Assembly (NCBI GenBank): GCA_049115695.1
Contig: JAGDZR010000001.1
Location: 1-64,000 of the forward strand
DNA: 64,000 nucleotides
Direction: 5' to 3'
DNA from: JAGDZR01 sp049115695
GTDB taxonomy: Bacteria; Bacteroidota; Bacteroidia; Cytophagales; Cyclobacteriaceae
Shown here piece by piece: positions 7,858-16,030 of the stretch (positions within the stretch are counted from its first letter, which is position 1; each line of letters opens with the position of its first letter). A program made the position numbers and the translations under genes. The notes beneath the pieces were generated by a model. The model had not been told where the DNA came from, did not search any database, and saw only the letters and a list, made by a program, of their open reading frames with translations.

Positions 7858-8102
7858 ATCAACGAACGGTTGATGCACACACTGTAGGGTGATGAAACTG
7901 GCAGACATGCCCTCCTGTCTCGGGGGTGGAGATAAGGGATAAATCCCGATGCATCACGATAATCTATGCAAATAGACTATCGTGATACTTTGGGACTAAC
8001 TGCTCCGTGGAGGTTCGACTCCTTCCCCTACAGCCATCATTTTTGGGTTAATGTTGTTTATTTGAATGTGGTCTTGGTAGGGGTGCCGAGACCATTTTTT
8101 TT
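7858..8102 (+). ncRNA. tRNA-like structured RNA, copy 2 (core 7883-8036)
   Basis: This is the second copy of the type II tRNA-like RNA, with the same acceptor, D, anticodon and T arms, G discriminator and encoded CCA (8034-8036). Five substitutions separate it from copy 1. The tetraloop GCGA becomes GCAA (still GNRA). Two changes in the variable arm keep a helix (GCCC/GGGC becomes TCCC/GGGA). One creates an A-C mismatch in the long stem, and one lies in an unpaired stretch. It has its own promoter and terminator, so it is a separate transcription unit. The GH78 gene starts 114 bp after its terminator. The call as a structured RNA is strong; its role is unknown. Confidence 0.8.
8069..8102 (+). 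terminator. Terminator of tRNA-like RNA copy 2
   Basis: TGGTCTTGG (8069-8077) pairs with CCGAGACCA (8086-8094) around the loop TAGGGGTG, followed by eight T. It is a canonical intrinsic terminator that separates the RNA gene from the rhamnosidase gene. Confidence 0.88.
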
Positions 8103-8179
8103 GCCCAAAAACTAATGGATTAATTGAAAAATCAATCCATTGATCTCTCATAATACCCTCACGATATTCCAATTCTTCA

Positions 8180-8209
8180 TTTGATCTTTGTGAAATTCAA
8201 TGATATTTG
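8180..8209 (+). promoter_or_regulatory. Candidate promoter of the GH78 gene
   Basis: TTTG (8180-8183), an 18-bp spacer and GATATTTG (8202-8209, one mismatch to TAnnTTTG) lie just before the ATG at 8217. If used, the transcript would be nearly leaderless. Confidence 0.35.
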
Positions 8210-8216
8210 AACAGAG

Positions 8217-10640
8217 ATGAGATTAATCTTTTGCTATCTAATCATTGTCCTGTCATCGTCCTGCGCTGTTAAGGAACGTCAACTGAGCGAAGTATCTTTT
8301 TTTGATCACCTATCGGCACGTTGGATAACGGATAGCATAGCATTGCCGATTAGTGATTCGCTGCATTATCATCAAAGAAGATCTCCTTTGTTCCGAAAAA
8401 ATTTTCCGGCTGACAAAGAAGTGTCAAAGGCTACAATGATCATAACGGCAGCCGGATACTTCAAGGCTACTATTAACGGTCAATCGGTCGGTAATGGAGA
8501 ATTGGAGCCGGCATGGACCGATTATAGCAAAAGAATTTACTATTCCGAGTACAATGTGACTTCTTTGATTAGACCTGGCCCCAATTGTATAGGTGTCAAA
8601 TTGGGCAATGGTTTTTACAACCCTTTGCCTTTGCGGAAGTGGGGGAGCAGAAATCTGCGAAAAGATACATATGTTGGCAAACCCACATTTATAGCCAAAC
8701 TTCGAATTGACTATAAGGACGGTGAGACACAAGAGATTGTATCGGATCAGAGCTGGTCATATTCATTTGGGCCTGTTGTGAAAAACAGCGTTTACATCGG
8801 GGTTGAATATGACGCAACAAAAGAAATTCAGGGTTGGAATCAACCAACTTTTGATGATCGTTCGTGGGTCTCAGCAAAACTTGCTATGCCACCCGAGGGA
8901 AAATTGAAAAAGACTTTTTTTCCACCAGTAGCAATTACCAGAGAGGTCAGGCCTCAATCCATTAGTGTTATGAATTCTAATAAGTGGCTGGTTGACATGG
9001 GAGAAAATTTCACTGGTACCTATCGGGCAAGATTCAGAGGGAATATTGGAGATACTATTACACTTAGGTTTGGAGAGCGATTACATCCAGATGGAACCCT
9101 CAATCCAATGACCTCTGTAATTGGTCAGATTAAGCATAAAGGAGTAGGAGGACCTGGAGCTCCTGATATTGCCTGGCAAACAGATAGTTACATTATTGGA
9201 TCAGAGGATGCTGCCTGGTTTCAGCCAGAATTCACTTATCATGTTTATCGTTACATGGAAATATCAGGTCTTAGGGAAAAGCCTCAAATGTCGGACGTCA
9301 CAGGATTAGTTATGCATTCTGACGTTAAGCGAGATAATTCATTTGAAAGTTCATCAGCATTACTAAACGATATTCAGGGAGCTATAAGAAGAACATTTCT
9401 CACTAACCTGGTGAGTGTTCAATCCGATTGTCCGGCTCGTGAAAAATTTGGTTATGGAGGGGACATTAATGCTACAAGCGAGGCTTTTATTTACAATTTT
9501 GATATGGCTGCCTTTTATCGTAAAACGGTATACGATTGGGTAGATGCGATGAATGATTCTTCTTTTGTCGATACAGCTCCTTATGTTGGAATTAGATATT
9601 GTGGTCTTAGTTGGGAATCAGCTTTTCTGATTACGCAATACTATTTGCTGCTCTATTATGGAGATGAGCAATTCGTCAGAGAAATGTATGATTTGAACAA
9701 AAGTTGGATGGCTAAAGTACAGCGAATCCATCCGAATGGAATTGTGGATAAGGGCTTAAGCGATCATGAGTCATTGGAGCCGGTTCCGGTACAATTGACG
9801 GGAACAGCTCACTATCTTCAATGTGCACGAATTATGCAGACGTTCGCAGAAATAGTAGGTGACGAACTAGGTAGTCAGAAATATGAAGAGTTGGCTCGGG
9901 GCATTGAGGGATGGTTAAGAGCTGAGTATTGGGAAAAACCAACGTTAGGAAATATTAACAGGCAAACCCTTTTTGCGACGTTGCTTTATTATGGCATAGT
10001 ACCAAGTGATCAAATTGAAGCAGGTCGAGACTCGCTGCTCAGTGCCATAACACATGGTCCGGCTCGCCACTTTAATACAGGTATTTTTGGCACAAAGTAC
10101 ATACTAGAGAGTTTTTCAAAGTATGATTCACCGGGGGCGGTTTTTGAAATTGTGAATAGCACTCAATATCCCGGGTGGGGACATATGATAGATCGTGGAG
10201 CCACCACCCTGTGGGAGACATGGGCAGAAAGTGATAATATTTATTCTAATAATCATCCGATGTTTGGATCGGTCTCTGAGTGGTTTTATAAATGGTTAGG
10301 GGGAATTAGACCTGATCCTAATAATCCTGGTTTTAAGAATTTTTTCATACAACCATACATTCCCAAAGGACTTGATCGCTTAAGTTGTAATTATGATTCT
10401 CCATATGGCACAATCGTTTCTGAATGGGAAGTTACCTCTTTGGCTCATCGTCGCTATCATTTCGTCATACCTGAAGGTAGCCAGGCTGAAGTTGTATTGG
10501 TGAAGCGAGAGTCTGATCATATTGAGATCAAAAAAAACCAGGTCAAGCAAAGGAGTCAACAAGTGAAAGGTCTTGAATTGGGTAAGTTCAGGCTAGAAGC
10601 AGGTGACTATGAGGTCAATGTCTATCCGGGTTCCGAATAG
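8217..10640 (+). CDS. Alpha-L-rhamnosidase (GH78), lipoprotein
   Basis: A GH78 alpha-L-rhamnosidase that removes terminal L-rhamnose from glycans or glycosides. The 807 residues begin with a lipoprotein signal (Ser-Ser-Ser-Cys at residues 13-16), so it is predicted to be membrane-anchored in the periplasm or on the surface. N-terminal jelly-roll domains (about 35-370) precede an alpha/alpha six-hairpin catalytic domain (about 375-700) and a C-terminal beta domain. The GH78 signature Ser-Asp-Cys-Pro-Ala-Arg-Glu-Lys-Phe-Gly-Tyr-Gly-Gly-Asp is near residues 402-415. It stands alone, with no SusC/D pair beside it, and ends convergently with the histidine kinase gene. The substrate is unknown. Confidence 0.9.
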   Translation: MRLIFCYLIIVLSSSCAVKERQLSEVSFFDHLSARWITDSIALPISDSLHYHQRRSPLFRKNFPADKEVSKATMIITAAGYFKATINGQSVGNGELEPAWTDYSKRIYYSEYNVTSLIRPGPNCIGVKLGNGFYNPLPLRKWGSRNLRKDTYVGKPTFIAKLRIDYKDGETQEIVSDQSWSYSFGPVVKNSVYIGVEYDATKEIQGWNQPTFDDRSWVSAKLAMPPEGKLKKTFFPPVAITREVRPQSISVMNSNKWLVDMGENFTGTYRARFRGNIGDTITLRFGERLHPDGTLNPMTSVIGQIKHKGVGGPGAPDIAWQTDSYIIGSEDAAWFQPEFTYHVYRYMEISGLREKPQMSDVTGLVMHSDVKRDNSFESSSALLNDIQGAIRRTFLTNLVSVQSDCPAREKFGYGGDINATSEAFIYNFDMAAFYRKTVYDWVDAMNDSSFVDTAPYVGIRYCGLSWESAFLITQYYLLLYYGDEQFVREMYDLNKSWMAKVQRIHPNGIVDKGLSDHESLEPVPVQLTGTAHYLQCARIMQTFAEIVGDELGSQKYEELARGIEGWLRAEYWEKPTLGNINRQTLFATLLYYGIVPSDQIEAGRDSLLSAITHGPARHFNTGIFGTKYILESFSKYDSPGAVFEIVNSTQYPGWGHMIDRGATTLWETWAESDNIYSNNHPMFGSVSEWFYKWLGGIRPDPNNPGFKNFFIQPYIPKGLDRLSCNYDSPYGTIVSEWEVTSLAHRRYHFVIPEGSQAEVVLVKRESDHIEIKKNQVKQRSQQVKGLELGKFRLEAGDYEVNVYPGSE

Positions 10641-10666
10641 TGATCAAGAAGATTATATGCCTATTT

Positions 10667-11824
10667 TTAGAGACTTGCAGGGAGGTTGATGATCACGGTT
10701 GTCCCTTTGTTATGTTTTGATTTGATTGCGATTGAGCCATTGTATTCACCTATGACGCGATAGACAAGGGCTAGCCCTAATCCAGTCCCTTTACCAGGCG
10801 GCTTTGTTGTAAAGAAGGGGTCATAGACTTTGTTGAGATGTTCTTCCTTGATGCCAACTCCGTTATCTTTTAAAGTCACGGTTATGCCAGTATTCGACTT
10901 GTCGGTCTTAATATTGATGAGACCATTTGCTTCAGTGGCCCGAATTGCCTTATGCACTACATTCAGAAATACCTGATGGAGTTGGCCTTGGTTATCAGTG
11001 ATATCTAATGAATCACTACAGTATTGTTTGGTGACGATGCATTTATCTTTAGTCTCATGATTCAATATCAACAAACAGTCATCAATGATTTGGTGTAAAT
11101 CAATGTTCTCGGTTGTTTCTCGGCTTTGTCTGCTGAATCGATTAAGGCTTCTGACAATATCTGTTGCCTGGTCAATTCCAACTTGAATATTGCTTAACAC
11201 CTTTGATGAAGACATCTCGAAATTAGCATCGGATGTTTGATGATTTTTGTAGAGATCCCGAAGTATCCCAATACCTGAAGAGATGAAGTTAAGAGGATTG
11301 TTGATTTCATGCGCGACTCCCGCGGTTAAAATACCAAGAGAGGCCATTTTTTCAGATTCGATAAGTTTATTTTGAGTGGTCGTAAGTTCTTTTAACGTTG
11401 CGATTAAACTCTCTTTCTGTTGGGTGAGTTCTTGATTTGTGTCTTGAAGGGCTTTGGTTCTCTCCGCGATTTTCACCTCAAGAGATTGGAGATATTCCTC
11501 TTTCTGTCTTTCAAGTTGCTTGACCTTTGTAATATCAATGACATATACTGAAAGCCCTATTATTTTATTTTGATAGTTGTATATGGGAGAATATCTGTTC
11601 TCATAATAGGAGCGCTGGAGGTGATGATCGCCATACTCTTCGCGCAGTATTAGCTGATCTCCGGACAATACTTTATCGAAATTGTCTTTGGCTCTTTGCT
11701 GATCTTCTGGCGAGGTTATGTAATCGAGCATACAGGCGCCTAACTCAATCTTCAATCCCCAAATGGAAAGCATCGTCTGCTTGTGTTGTTCCGTAAAATC
11801 AATGTATCGATAATCCGTATCCAA
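10667..11824 (-). CDS. PAS-domain histidine kinase, probably eroded (possible pseudogene)
   Basis: A cytoplasmic PAS-linked sensor kinase: PAS core from the first residues to about 105, a coiled coil (about 110-165), a HisKA box with phospho-acceptor in Val-Ala-His-Glu-Ile-Asn-Asn-Pro, and a HATPase domain with Asp-Asn-Gly-Val-Gly-Ile and Gly-Thr-Gly-Leu-Gly-Leu. Two things are wrong. The only usable start is a TTG inside the first PAS strand. Reading upstream in the same frame gives Arg-Ile-Ile-Val-Phe-Ala, then an in-frame TAG (11843-11845), then Leu-Lys-Glu-Ala-Ile-Leu-Glu-Ser-Leu, which looks like the natural lead-in. In the N box the Mg-binding Asn-Ala is Lys-Ala (Val-Val-His-Lys-Ala), one base from Asn. 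The gene may be decaying. Confidence 0.75.
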   Translation of the reverse strand: MDTDYRYIDFTEQHKQTMLSIWGLKIELGACMLDYITSPEDQQRAKDNFDKVLSGDQLILREEYGDHHLQRSYYENRYSPIYNYQNKIIGLSVYVIDITKVKQLERQKEEYLQSLEVKIAERTKALQDTNQELTQQKESLIATLKELTTTQNKLIESEKMASLGILTAGVAHEINNPLNFISSGIGILRDLYKNHQTSDANFEMSSSKVLSNIQVGIDQATDIVRSLNRFSRQSRETTENIDLHQIIDDCLLILNHETKDKCIVTKQYCSDSLDITDNQGQLHQVFLNVVHKAIRATEANGLINIKTDKSNTGITVTLKDNGVGIKEEHLNKVYDPFFTTKPPGKGTGLGLALVYRVIGEYNGSIAIKSKHNKGTTVIINLPASL

Positions 11825-11991
11825 AGCGAAGACAATTATTCTCTAGAGGCTTTCCAGAATAGCTTCTTTCAGATCAAAGTGGTCAATTGATCGGTCAGCA
11901 CGCTTTGGGCAGGTATTTTAGTTAGGCAGGTTCTTTGCTAATAACGTAAATGCCAGTATTACAGTTGCCTTAGGTTTACATTTTTGGGTGC

Positions 11992-14037
11992 TCAATTGGC
12001 AACATTCAGTTCTTTTAACAACCTCTCTGCTTTATAGACATATTTTACAGCCGCTGCAATACCACCAGCGTGTACTGAAACAGTACGATTTGACTCTTCG
12101 TCGAATATAAAATAACCAGGAAGGCTTTCAATGTTTCCGTCGAAAACAAGTCCTACAACTTCAGCATTTTTGTTGATAACAGGGCTTCCCGAATTACCTC
12201 CTATGATGTCATTAGTTGAAATGAAATTGAGCGGTTGCTTCAATAAATCCATTGTTGGGTTTTTCCAGCGTTCTGGTAGTTGCCAGGGGAATTCACCGTC
12301 ATTGCTGTAGTGTCTGTTGTATAGCCCAAAATAGGTGGTTTTGTATGGAGCGGTTGTGCCGTTGTATTCATAGCGCTTCACCTTACCATCTGCAATGCGC
12401 AAAGAGAATGTTGCATCTGGCGGACTCGTTGCTCCGCTCAGTTGAAATTGCATGTTCATGATCTTCTCTTCATGACTCTTGTTTTCAGCACTTACCATTT
12501 GGAACTGTGTAGCGGCTTCCATATATCTGCCTGGCCATTTATCGGCCAGTGACATGAGAGGTTCTTTATCTGATAATTTATCTGCTTTGAGCTTAAAAAA
12601 TTTGTCCGGATTGCTAAGGAGTAAACTATTCTCCAATAATTCAGCCGCATAATCGTAAGCAGATTGATCTCCTAGTTGTTCATGAATAAACCCTCCTCGA
12701 GAATGATCCTTAAGCTCATTCAACAGGCTGACAAAAAGTGCTCGCTCAAGATTGGTGTCAAAATCAGTGATTAAACTTCGTAGTTCCTTTTCGGATTCAG
12801 TTACCCCTTCTTGATTTTCATCTGATAAGGCGCTTTGATAAGCAGCTAGTTTATGCGCCAGTAAGTTTACTTTTCCTCTCAAGGCTTGAGGGGTCAGTAG
12901 TAGCATATCGGCATATACAGCACTCAATTTAGATTCATTCATGGCGATATTGTTCCATGGATCATCTCCTTCAATTGAAACATTGGCTCTGACATCATGC
13001 TCTTTCAATTCCTTTTTGGTCATTAAGTAGTCGTTGTTCAAACCCTTAAGTCTACCGGTATAGGCCTTATCTGAATTGCTAAGACTGAATGCCAGATTTG
13101 TTATGCTGTCTTTGACATAAATATCTTCCTCCAACTCTGCTGCCTTCAAGAGAATGTCTTTTCGATTTCTAAGAAATGCTAATACTGCTGGAACTGATGT
13201 GTCTCGTTGGAAATACAACTGGGACATAGTAAGATATCGCCCTGTGCTGCCTGGGTTACCAATGACAAACACAGCTTCACCTTCTTCAGCACCAGCTGGT
13301 TTAAAAGAAAAGTAATTGGATGGTTTTAATGGTTTTCCGTCTTCATCGTATGCCCTGAAAAAAGTAAAATCAAGATTATAGCGAGGATAGGTAAAGTTGT
13401 CAGGATCTCCTCCGTAGTACCCAAGTGCCAATTCCGGATAAAGCACGAGCCTGATGTCCGGATATCGTTTAAACCCATATAACGAATACTGGCCACCACT
13501 ATAAAATGTTCTTGTTTCGATAATCAAATCCTCCCATTCCTCTTTTTGTTGATATTCAGCTTTAATTTCCTCAAGCGCTTGTTCCGGAGATCCACTGGCA
13601 TTGGCTTTGTCAGCAACTTGCTGCGTTACATTCGCAATCATCACCATCTGATCTACATATAGATCAGGTACTCTTCTTTCTGCCTCAAGTGAAGCTGCAT
13701 AAAATCCGTTTTCATCGAAATTTTCACCTTCATTCATCACAGAAGCGGTGACGCCTCTTGAGCAATGATGATTGGTCATTATCAAGCCATTTTCTGAAAT
13801 GAACGAGGCAGAGCACCAGCTGGCAAACCTTAAAGAGGATTGTCTGACGTCATTCAACCACTCCTCTGTAGGCGTGAAGCCATATGCCTCTTCAAAGTAT
13901 TGAACAGGTGGATTTTCAAAAGTCCACATTTTCCCCTGATCGAAGCGCCCGGGTTTTACCTCTGAAAGATCAATGTTTTGCGCAAAGCAAAAAGATGCAA
14001 TGAACGCCAATAGGGATAGGAGTGTTACTTTCTTCAT
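11992..14037 (-). CDS. S46 family dipeptidyl-peptidase (DPP7/DPP11-like)
   Basis: A periplasmic serine exopeptidase of family S46, which removes dipeptides from peptide N-termini. Signal peptide 1-20 ends in Phe-Ala-Gln. The chymotrypsin-like fold is split by a helical domain: the catalytic His is in Thr-Asn-His-His-Cys (about 90), and the catalytic Ser in Gly-Gly-Asn-Ser-Gly-Ser-Pro-Val near residue 615. The 681-residue length is slightly short of the 700-720 usual. Near the C-terminus (Ser-Val-His-Ala-Gly-Gly-Ile), Gly appears to align with the Gly/Arg position that separates DPP7 (Gly, broad or hydrophobic P1) from DPP11 (Arg, acidic P1), favouring DPP7-type specificity. That alignment is by eye. 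Confidence 0.92.
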   Translation of the reverse strand: MKKVTLLSLLAFIASFCFAQNIDLSEVKPGRFDQGKMWTFENPPVQYFEEAYGFTPTEEWLNDVRQSSLRFASWCSASFISENGLIMTNHHCSRGVTASVMNEGENFDENGFYAASLEAERRVPDLYVDQMVMIANVTQQVADKANASGSPEQALEEIKAEYQQKEEWEDLIIETRTFYSGGQYSLYGFKRYPDIRLVLYPELALGYYGGDPDNFTYPRYNLDFTFFRAYDEDGKPLKPSNYFSFKPAGAEEGEAVFVIGNPGSTGRYLTMSQLYFQRDTSVPAVLAFLRNRKDILLKAAELEEDIYVKDSITNLAFSLSNSDKAYTGRLKGLNNDYLMTKKELKEHDVRANVSIEGDDPWNNIAMNESKLSAVYADMLLLTPQALRGKVNLLAHKLAAYQSALSDENQEGVTESEKELRSLITDFDTNLERALFVSLLNELKDHSRGGFIHEQLGDQSAYDYAAELLENSLLLSNPDKFFKLKADKLSDKEPLMSLADKWPGRYMEAATQFQMVSAENKSHEEKIMNMQFQLSGATSPPDATFSLRIADGKVKRYEYNGTTAPYKTTYFGLYNRHYSNDGEFPWQLPERWKNPTMDLLKQPLNFISTNDIIGGNSGSPVINKNAEVVGLVFDGNIESLPGYFIFDEESNRTVSVHAGGIAAAVKYVYKAERLLKELNVAN

Positions 14038-14115
14038 TCTTCAGTTTTGATTTGAATATCTCGTTTGAAATTAGGGGAAATTCAGCAAAACGTATAAGTC
14101 TTTAGCTTTTTTCCA

Positions 14116-14147
14116 ATAAAAAAGGGATGAGCATTAGCACATCCCTT
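14116..14147 (-). terminator. Terminator after the DUF2911 gene
   Basis: On the minus strand, AAGGGATG and CATCCCTT form an 8-bp stem with a 10-base loop, followed by a run of T (complement of 14116-14123). It lies 20 bp beyond the DUF2911 stop codon and separates that gene from the S46 peptidase gene. Confidence 0.8.
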
Positions 14148-14167
14148 GACTGTTTCAGTTAATATTT

Positions 14168-14740
14168 CTACAAACCAATAGGAACTTTAACAATGGTGTT
14201 GTCCCATCCAATAACCATGTTGACGCCTCCATCTGCTTCCTCGAAAATAATCCCCATTTGCTCGATGGTTGATTTACTGGCACTTACAGGTACTGTTACC
14301 TGAGCTAACGTGCTTTCTTCAGGTTTGAAAGCATAATGACCCCATCCATCGAGATCAGAACTGAAGTAAACTGTCCATTCGGACTCATTGACCATGGCAT
14401 ATGCCGTGTATCGACCAGCAGCAATCTTTTTATCACCAACTGTTACCTCTTGCATGAATGTAACTTCTGTTGATTCATTTGCGCCAATTCGCCATACTTC
14501 TCCGTACTTGATCAAATTTCCAAATACTTCTCTATCATTTTTGGATGGACGAGAATAAACTACCCGCATTACAGGCACTTGATTTTTACCTTCATCAGTT
14601 TTCGCAAATGCCCTGAACGCAACTCGTGAAGGGTAATAGCTTATGTCCAGCGGACTTTTGTCTAACTCCGGAAAATCCTGAGCATATACGGTGGCCATCA
14701 TGCCAACCATTAGAAATGAAATTACTAATCTCTTGTTCAT
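14168..14740 (-). CDS. DUF2911 domain protein, exported
   Basis: A 190-residue exported protein of the DUF2911 family. A signal peptide (1-20, ending Tyr-Ala-Gln) is followed by one beta-rich domain. It carries the family hallmarks Val-Val-Tyr-Ser-Arg-Pro, Arg-Glu-Val-Phe-Gly, Trp-Arg-Ile-Gly-Ala-Asn-Glu-Ser-Thr, and Gly-Arg-Tyr-Thr-Ala-Tyr. The family is common in Bacteroidota and has no established function. It has its own terminator, so it is probably monocistronic. Confidence 0.9.
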   Translation of the reverse strand: MNKRLVISFLMVGMMATVYAQDFPELDKSPLDISYYPSRVAFRAFAKTDEGKNQVPVMRVVYSRPSKNDREVFGNLIKYGEVWRIGANESTEVTFMQEVTVGDKKIAAGRYTAYAMVNESEWTVYFSSDLDGWGHYAFKPEESTLAQVTVPVSASKSTIEQMGIIFEEADGGVNMVIGWDNTIVKVPIGL

Positions 14741-14843
14741 ACTTGTTGATTTTTAATTTGACTACAATTTACACGACTGGATGAAGTTCACAAGTATTTC
14801 AATCTCAATAGGTCATCCTGAGTACATTTTGTAACGTTCTTAC

Positions 14844-15110
14844 CTATTTAAGTTTAATGTAATTGTCCTTAGAGAATTGCTCAATGTTAAGCTTAAGATT
14901 AGAAAGCACTTGTTGTAAAGAGTAGTCGTCCAGATTGAGTTCCTCACAGGCTGAGTGGATGTCTTGAATAAAGCTGATTAGTAGTTGTTCCCTATGTCTT
15001 ATTCTTTGCATGTCTTGATGCAGTAGATGAAGATCGTCCTTCACTTTATCTAGTTCTTCCTTTAGTATTTCTTCTGAGTTTGGTAATTCTTCTGATTCAA
15101 TTTCAAACAT
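14844..15110 (-). CDS. Small coiled-coil hypothetical protein
   Basis: An 88-residue acidic, strongly helical protein. Heptad-like spacing across residues 12-55 suggests a coiled coil. There is no signal peptide and no recognisable domain. It starts with ATG and is divergent from the SRPBCC gene, whose start lies 27 bp away, so the two share a promoter region. It is probably a real gene, because it fills an otherwise empty stretch and has ordinary codon use. Confidence 0.6.
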   Translation of the reverse strand: MFEIESEELPNSEEILKEELDKVKDDLHLLHQDMQRIRHREQLLISFIQDIHSACEELNLDDYSLQQVLSNLKLNIEQFSKDNYIKLK

Positions 15111-15136
15111 ATTTTCAAGAGGATTGTTCCAAGCAT

Positions 15137-15616
15137 ATGATAAAGTTCGCTAATCATTCAGGAATTACAACAATGACTGCTACTCAGGTTATTCCAGCGA
15201 GTCTGGAAGAGACATGGTCAATATTCTCCAACCCGCAAAATTTATCCAAGATTACACCTGCTCATATGGGTTTTGAAATTACATCAGAGCCTGAAACCAA
15301 GACATATGCTGGTCAGATAATAACATATCGCCTGGGGGTATTGCCAGGAATCAAGACCAACTGGGTTACTGAAATCACAAAAGTAATAGATGGGAAGATG
15401 TTTATCGATGAGCAGAGATTTGGTCCATATGCGATGTGGCATCATGAACACTACTTTGAACAAATTGATGAGAATACAACCCAGATGTTTGACAAGGTGG
15501 CTTACAAAGTCCCATTTGGTTCAATAGGTGAATTGCTGAATAAACCCTTCATTCAAAAACAGGTTGCAAGTATCTTCTCCTACCGAGAAAAAGCAATTGA
15601 GCAGTTCTTTGACTAA
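15137..15616 (+). CDS. SRPBCC (START-like) domain protein
   Basis: A 159-residue protein with the START/Bet v1-like fold often labelled polyketide cyclase/dehydrase or SRPBCC. Visible marks are Pro-Ala-Ser-Leu-Glu-Glu-Thr-Trp near the N-terminus, Asn-Leu-Ser-Lys-Ile-Thr-Pro, and the central Trp-His-His-Glu-His strand. I chose the ATG at 15137 because an earlier in-frame start at 15080 would run into the divergent gene. Such proteins usually bind a hydrophobic ligand; the ligand is unknown. Confidence 0.8.
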   Translation: MIKFANHSGITTMTATQVIPASLEETWSIFSNPQNLSKITPAHMGFEITSEPETKTYAGQIITYRLGVLPGIKTNWVTEITKVIDGKMFIDEQRFGPYAMWHHEHYFEQIDENTTQMFDKVAYKVPFGSIGELLNKPFIQKQVASIFSYREKAIEQFFD

Positions 15617-15691
15617 ACATTTATTTATTCATATTTTGTATTTAAAATAAAAATCCTCAGTTTTGTTTTACATACATTTAGTGAATAAATA

Positions 15692-16030
15692 ATGAAGGGA
15701 ACGAATCTTGGAGAATTTGAAGAACTGATTTTACTTGCCATTGCATCATTAGGGGAAGATGCGTATAGCGTCATGATAACCGATGAGATTGATCGGGTAA
15801 CAGGGCGTAAGGCGAAATTAGGTGTAGTTCATTCGGTGCTTAACCGCTTGGAAGAAAAAGGATTTATCCAATCTCGCTTGGGAGAACCGACCAAAGAAAG
15901 AGGAGGAAGGAGAAAGCGCTTCTTTGAGGTATCTCATGCTGGCAAAATTGCCCTTGTGAAGTCAAAGGACCAGCGGGATCAATTTTGGTCATCTATTCCG
16001 GAAATTGTTTTTCAAGGTATCAAAGCATGA
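15692..16030 (+). CDS. PadR family transcriptional regulator
   Basis: A 112-residue PadR-type winged-helix regulator. The N-terminal Gly-Glu-Phe-Glu-Glu-Leu-Ile-Leu-Leu-Ala-Ile segment, the wing with Ser-Val-Leu-Asn-Arg-Leu-Glu-Glu-Lys-Gly-Phe-Ile, and the Gly-Gly-Arg-Arg-Lys-Arg-Phe basic turn are family-typical. The C-terminal dimerisation helix is short, as in the PadR-s1 group. The next gene, an orphan FtsX-type permease, overlaps its stop by 4 bp (ATGA), so the two are translationally coupled. PadR next to this permease type is a recurring pair; the PadR presumably controls it. Confidence 0.92.
   Translation: MKGTNLGEFEELILLAIASLGEDAYSVMITDEIDRVTGRKAKLGVVHSVLNRLEEKGFIQSRLGEPTKERGGRRKRFFEVSHAGKIALVKSKDQRDQFWSSIPEIVFQGIKA

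Larger units (their letters stand above)
7339..8085 (+). repeat. Direct repeat of an RNA gene (518-bp offset)
   Basis: Bases 7339-7557 and 7857-8075 are near-identical direct repeats. The 154-base tRNA-like core differs at five positions and the 5' leader at one; the 32-base trailer (7519-7550 versus 8037-8068) is identical. Similarity stops at the predicted transcription start and at the terminator stem. The roughly 270 bp between the copies shows no resemblance to the DNA before copy 1. Selection on the transcript, rather than a very recent block duplication, would explain this. Confidence 0.9.

Noticed and set aside
7365..8036. Two ordinary tRNA genes (Leu or Asp)
   Set aside because: The arms and CCA are tRNA-like, but length 154, an 82-base variable region, U37 and G73 with a Leu-like D arm do not fit any standard isoacceptor.
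7339..8085. Terminal repeats of a mobile element
   Set aside because: There is no transposase or integrase between the copies, no target duplication, and each copy is a complete promoter-RNA-terminator unit.
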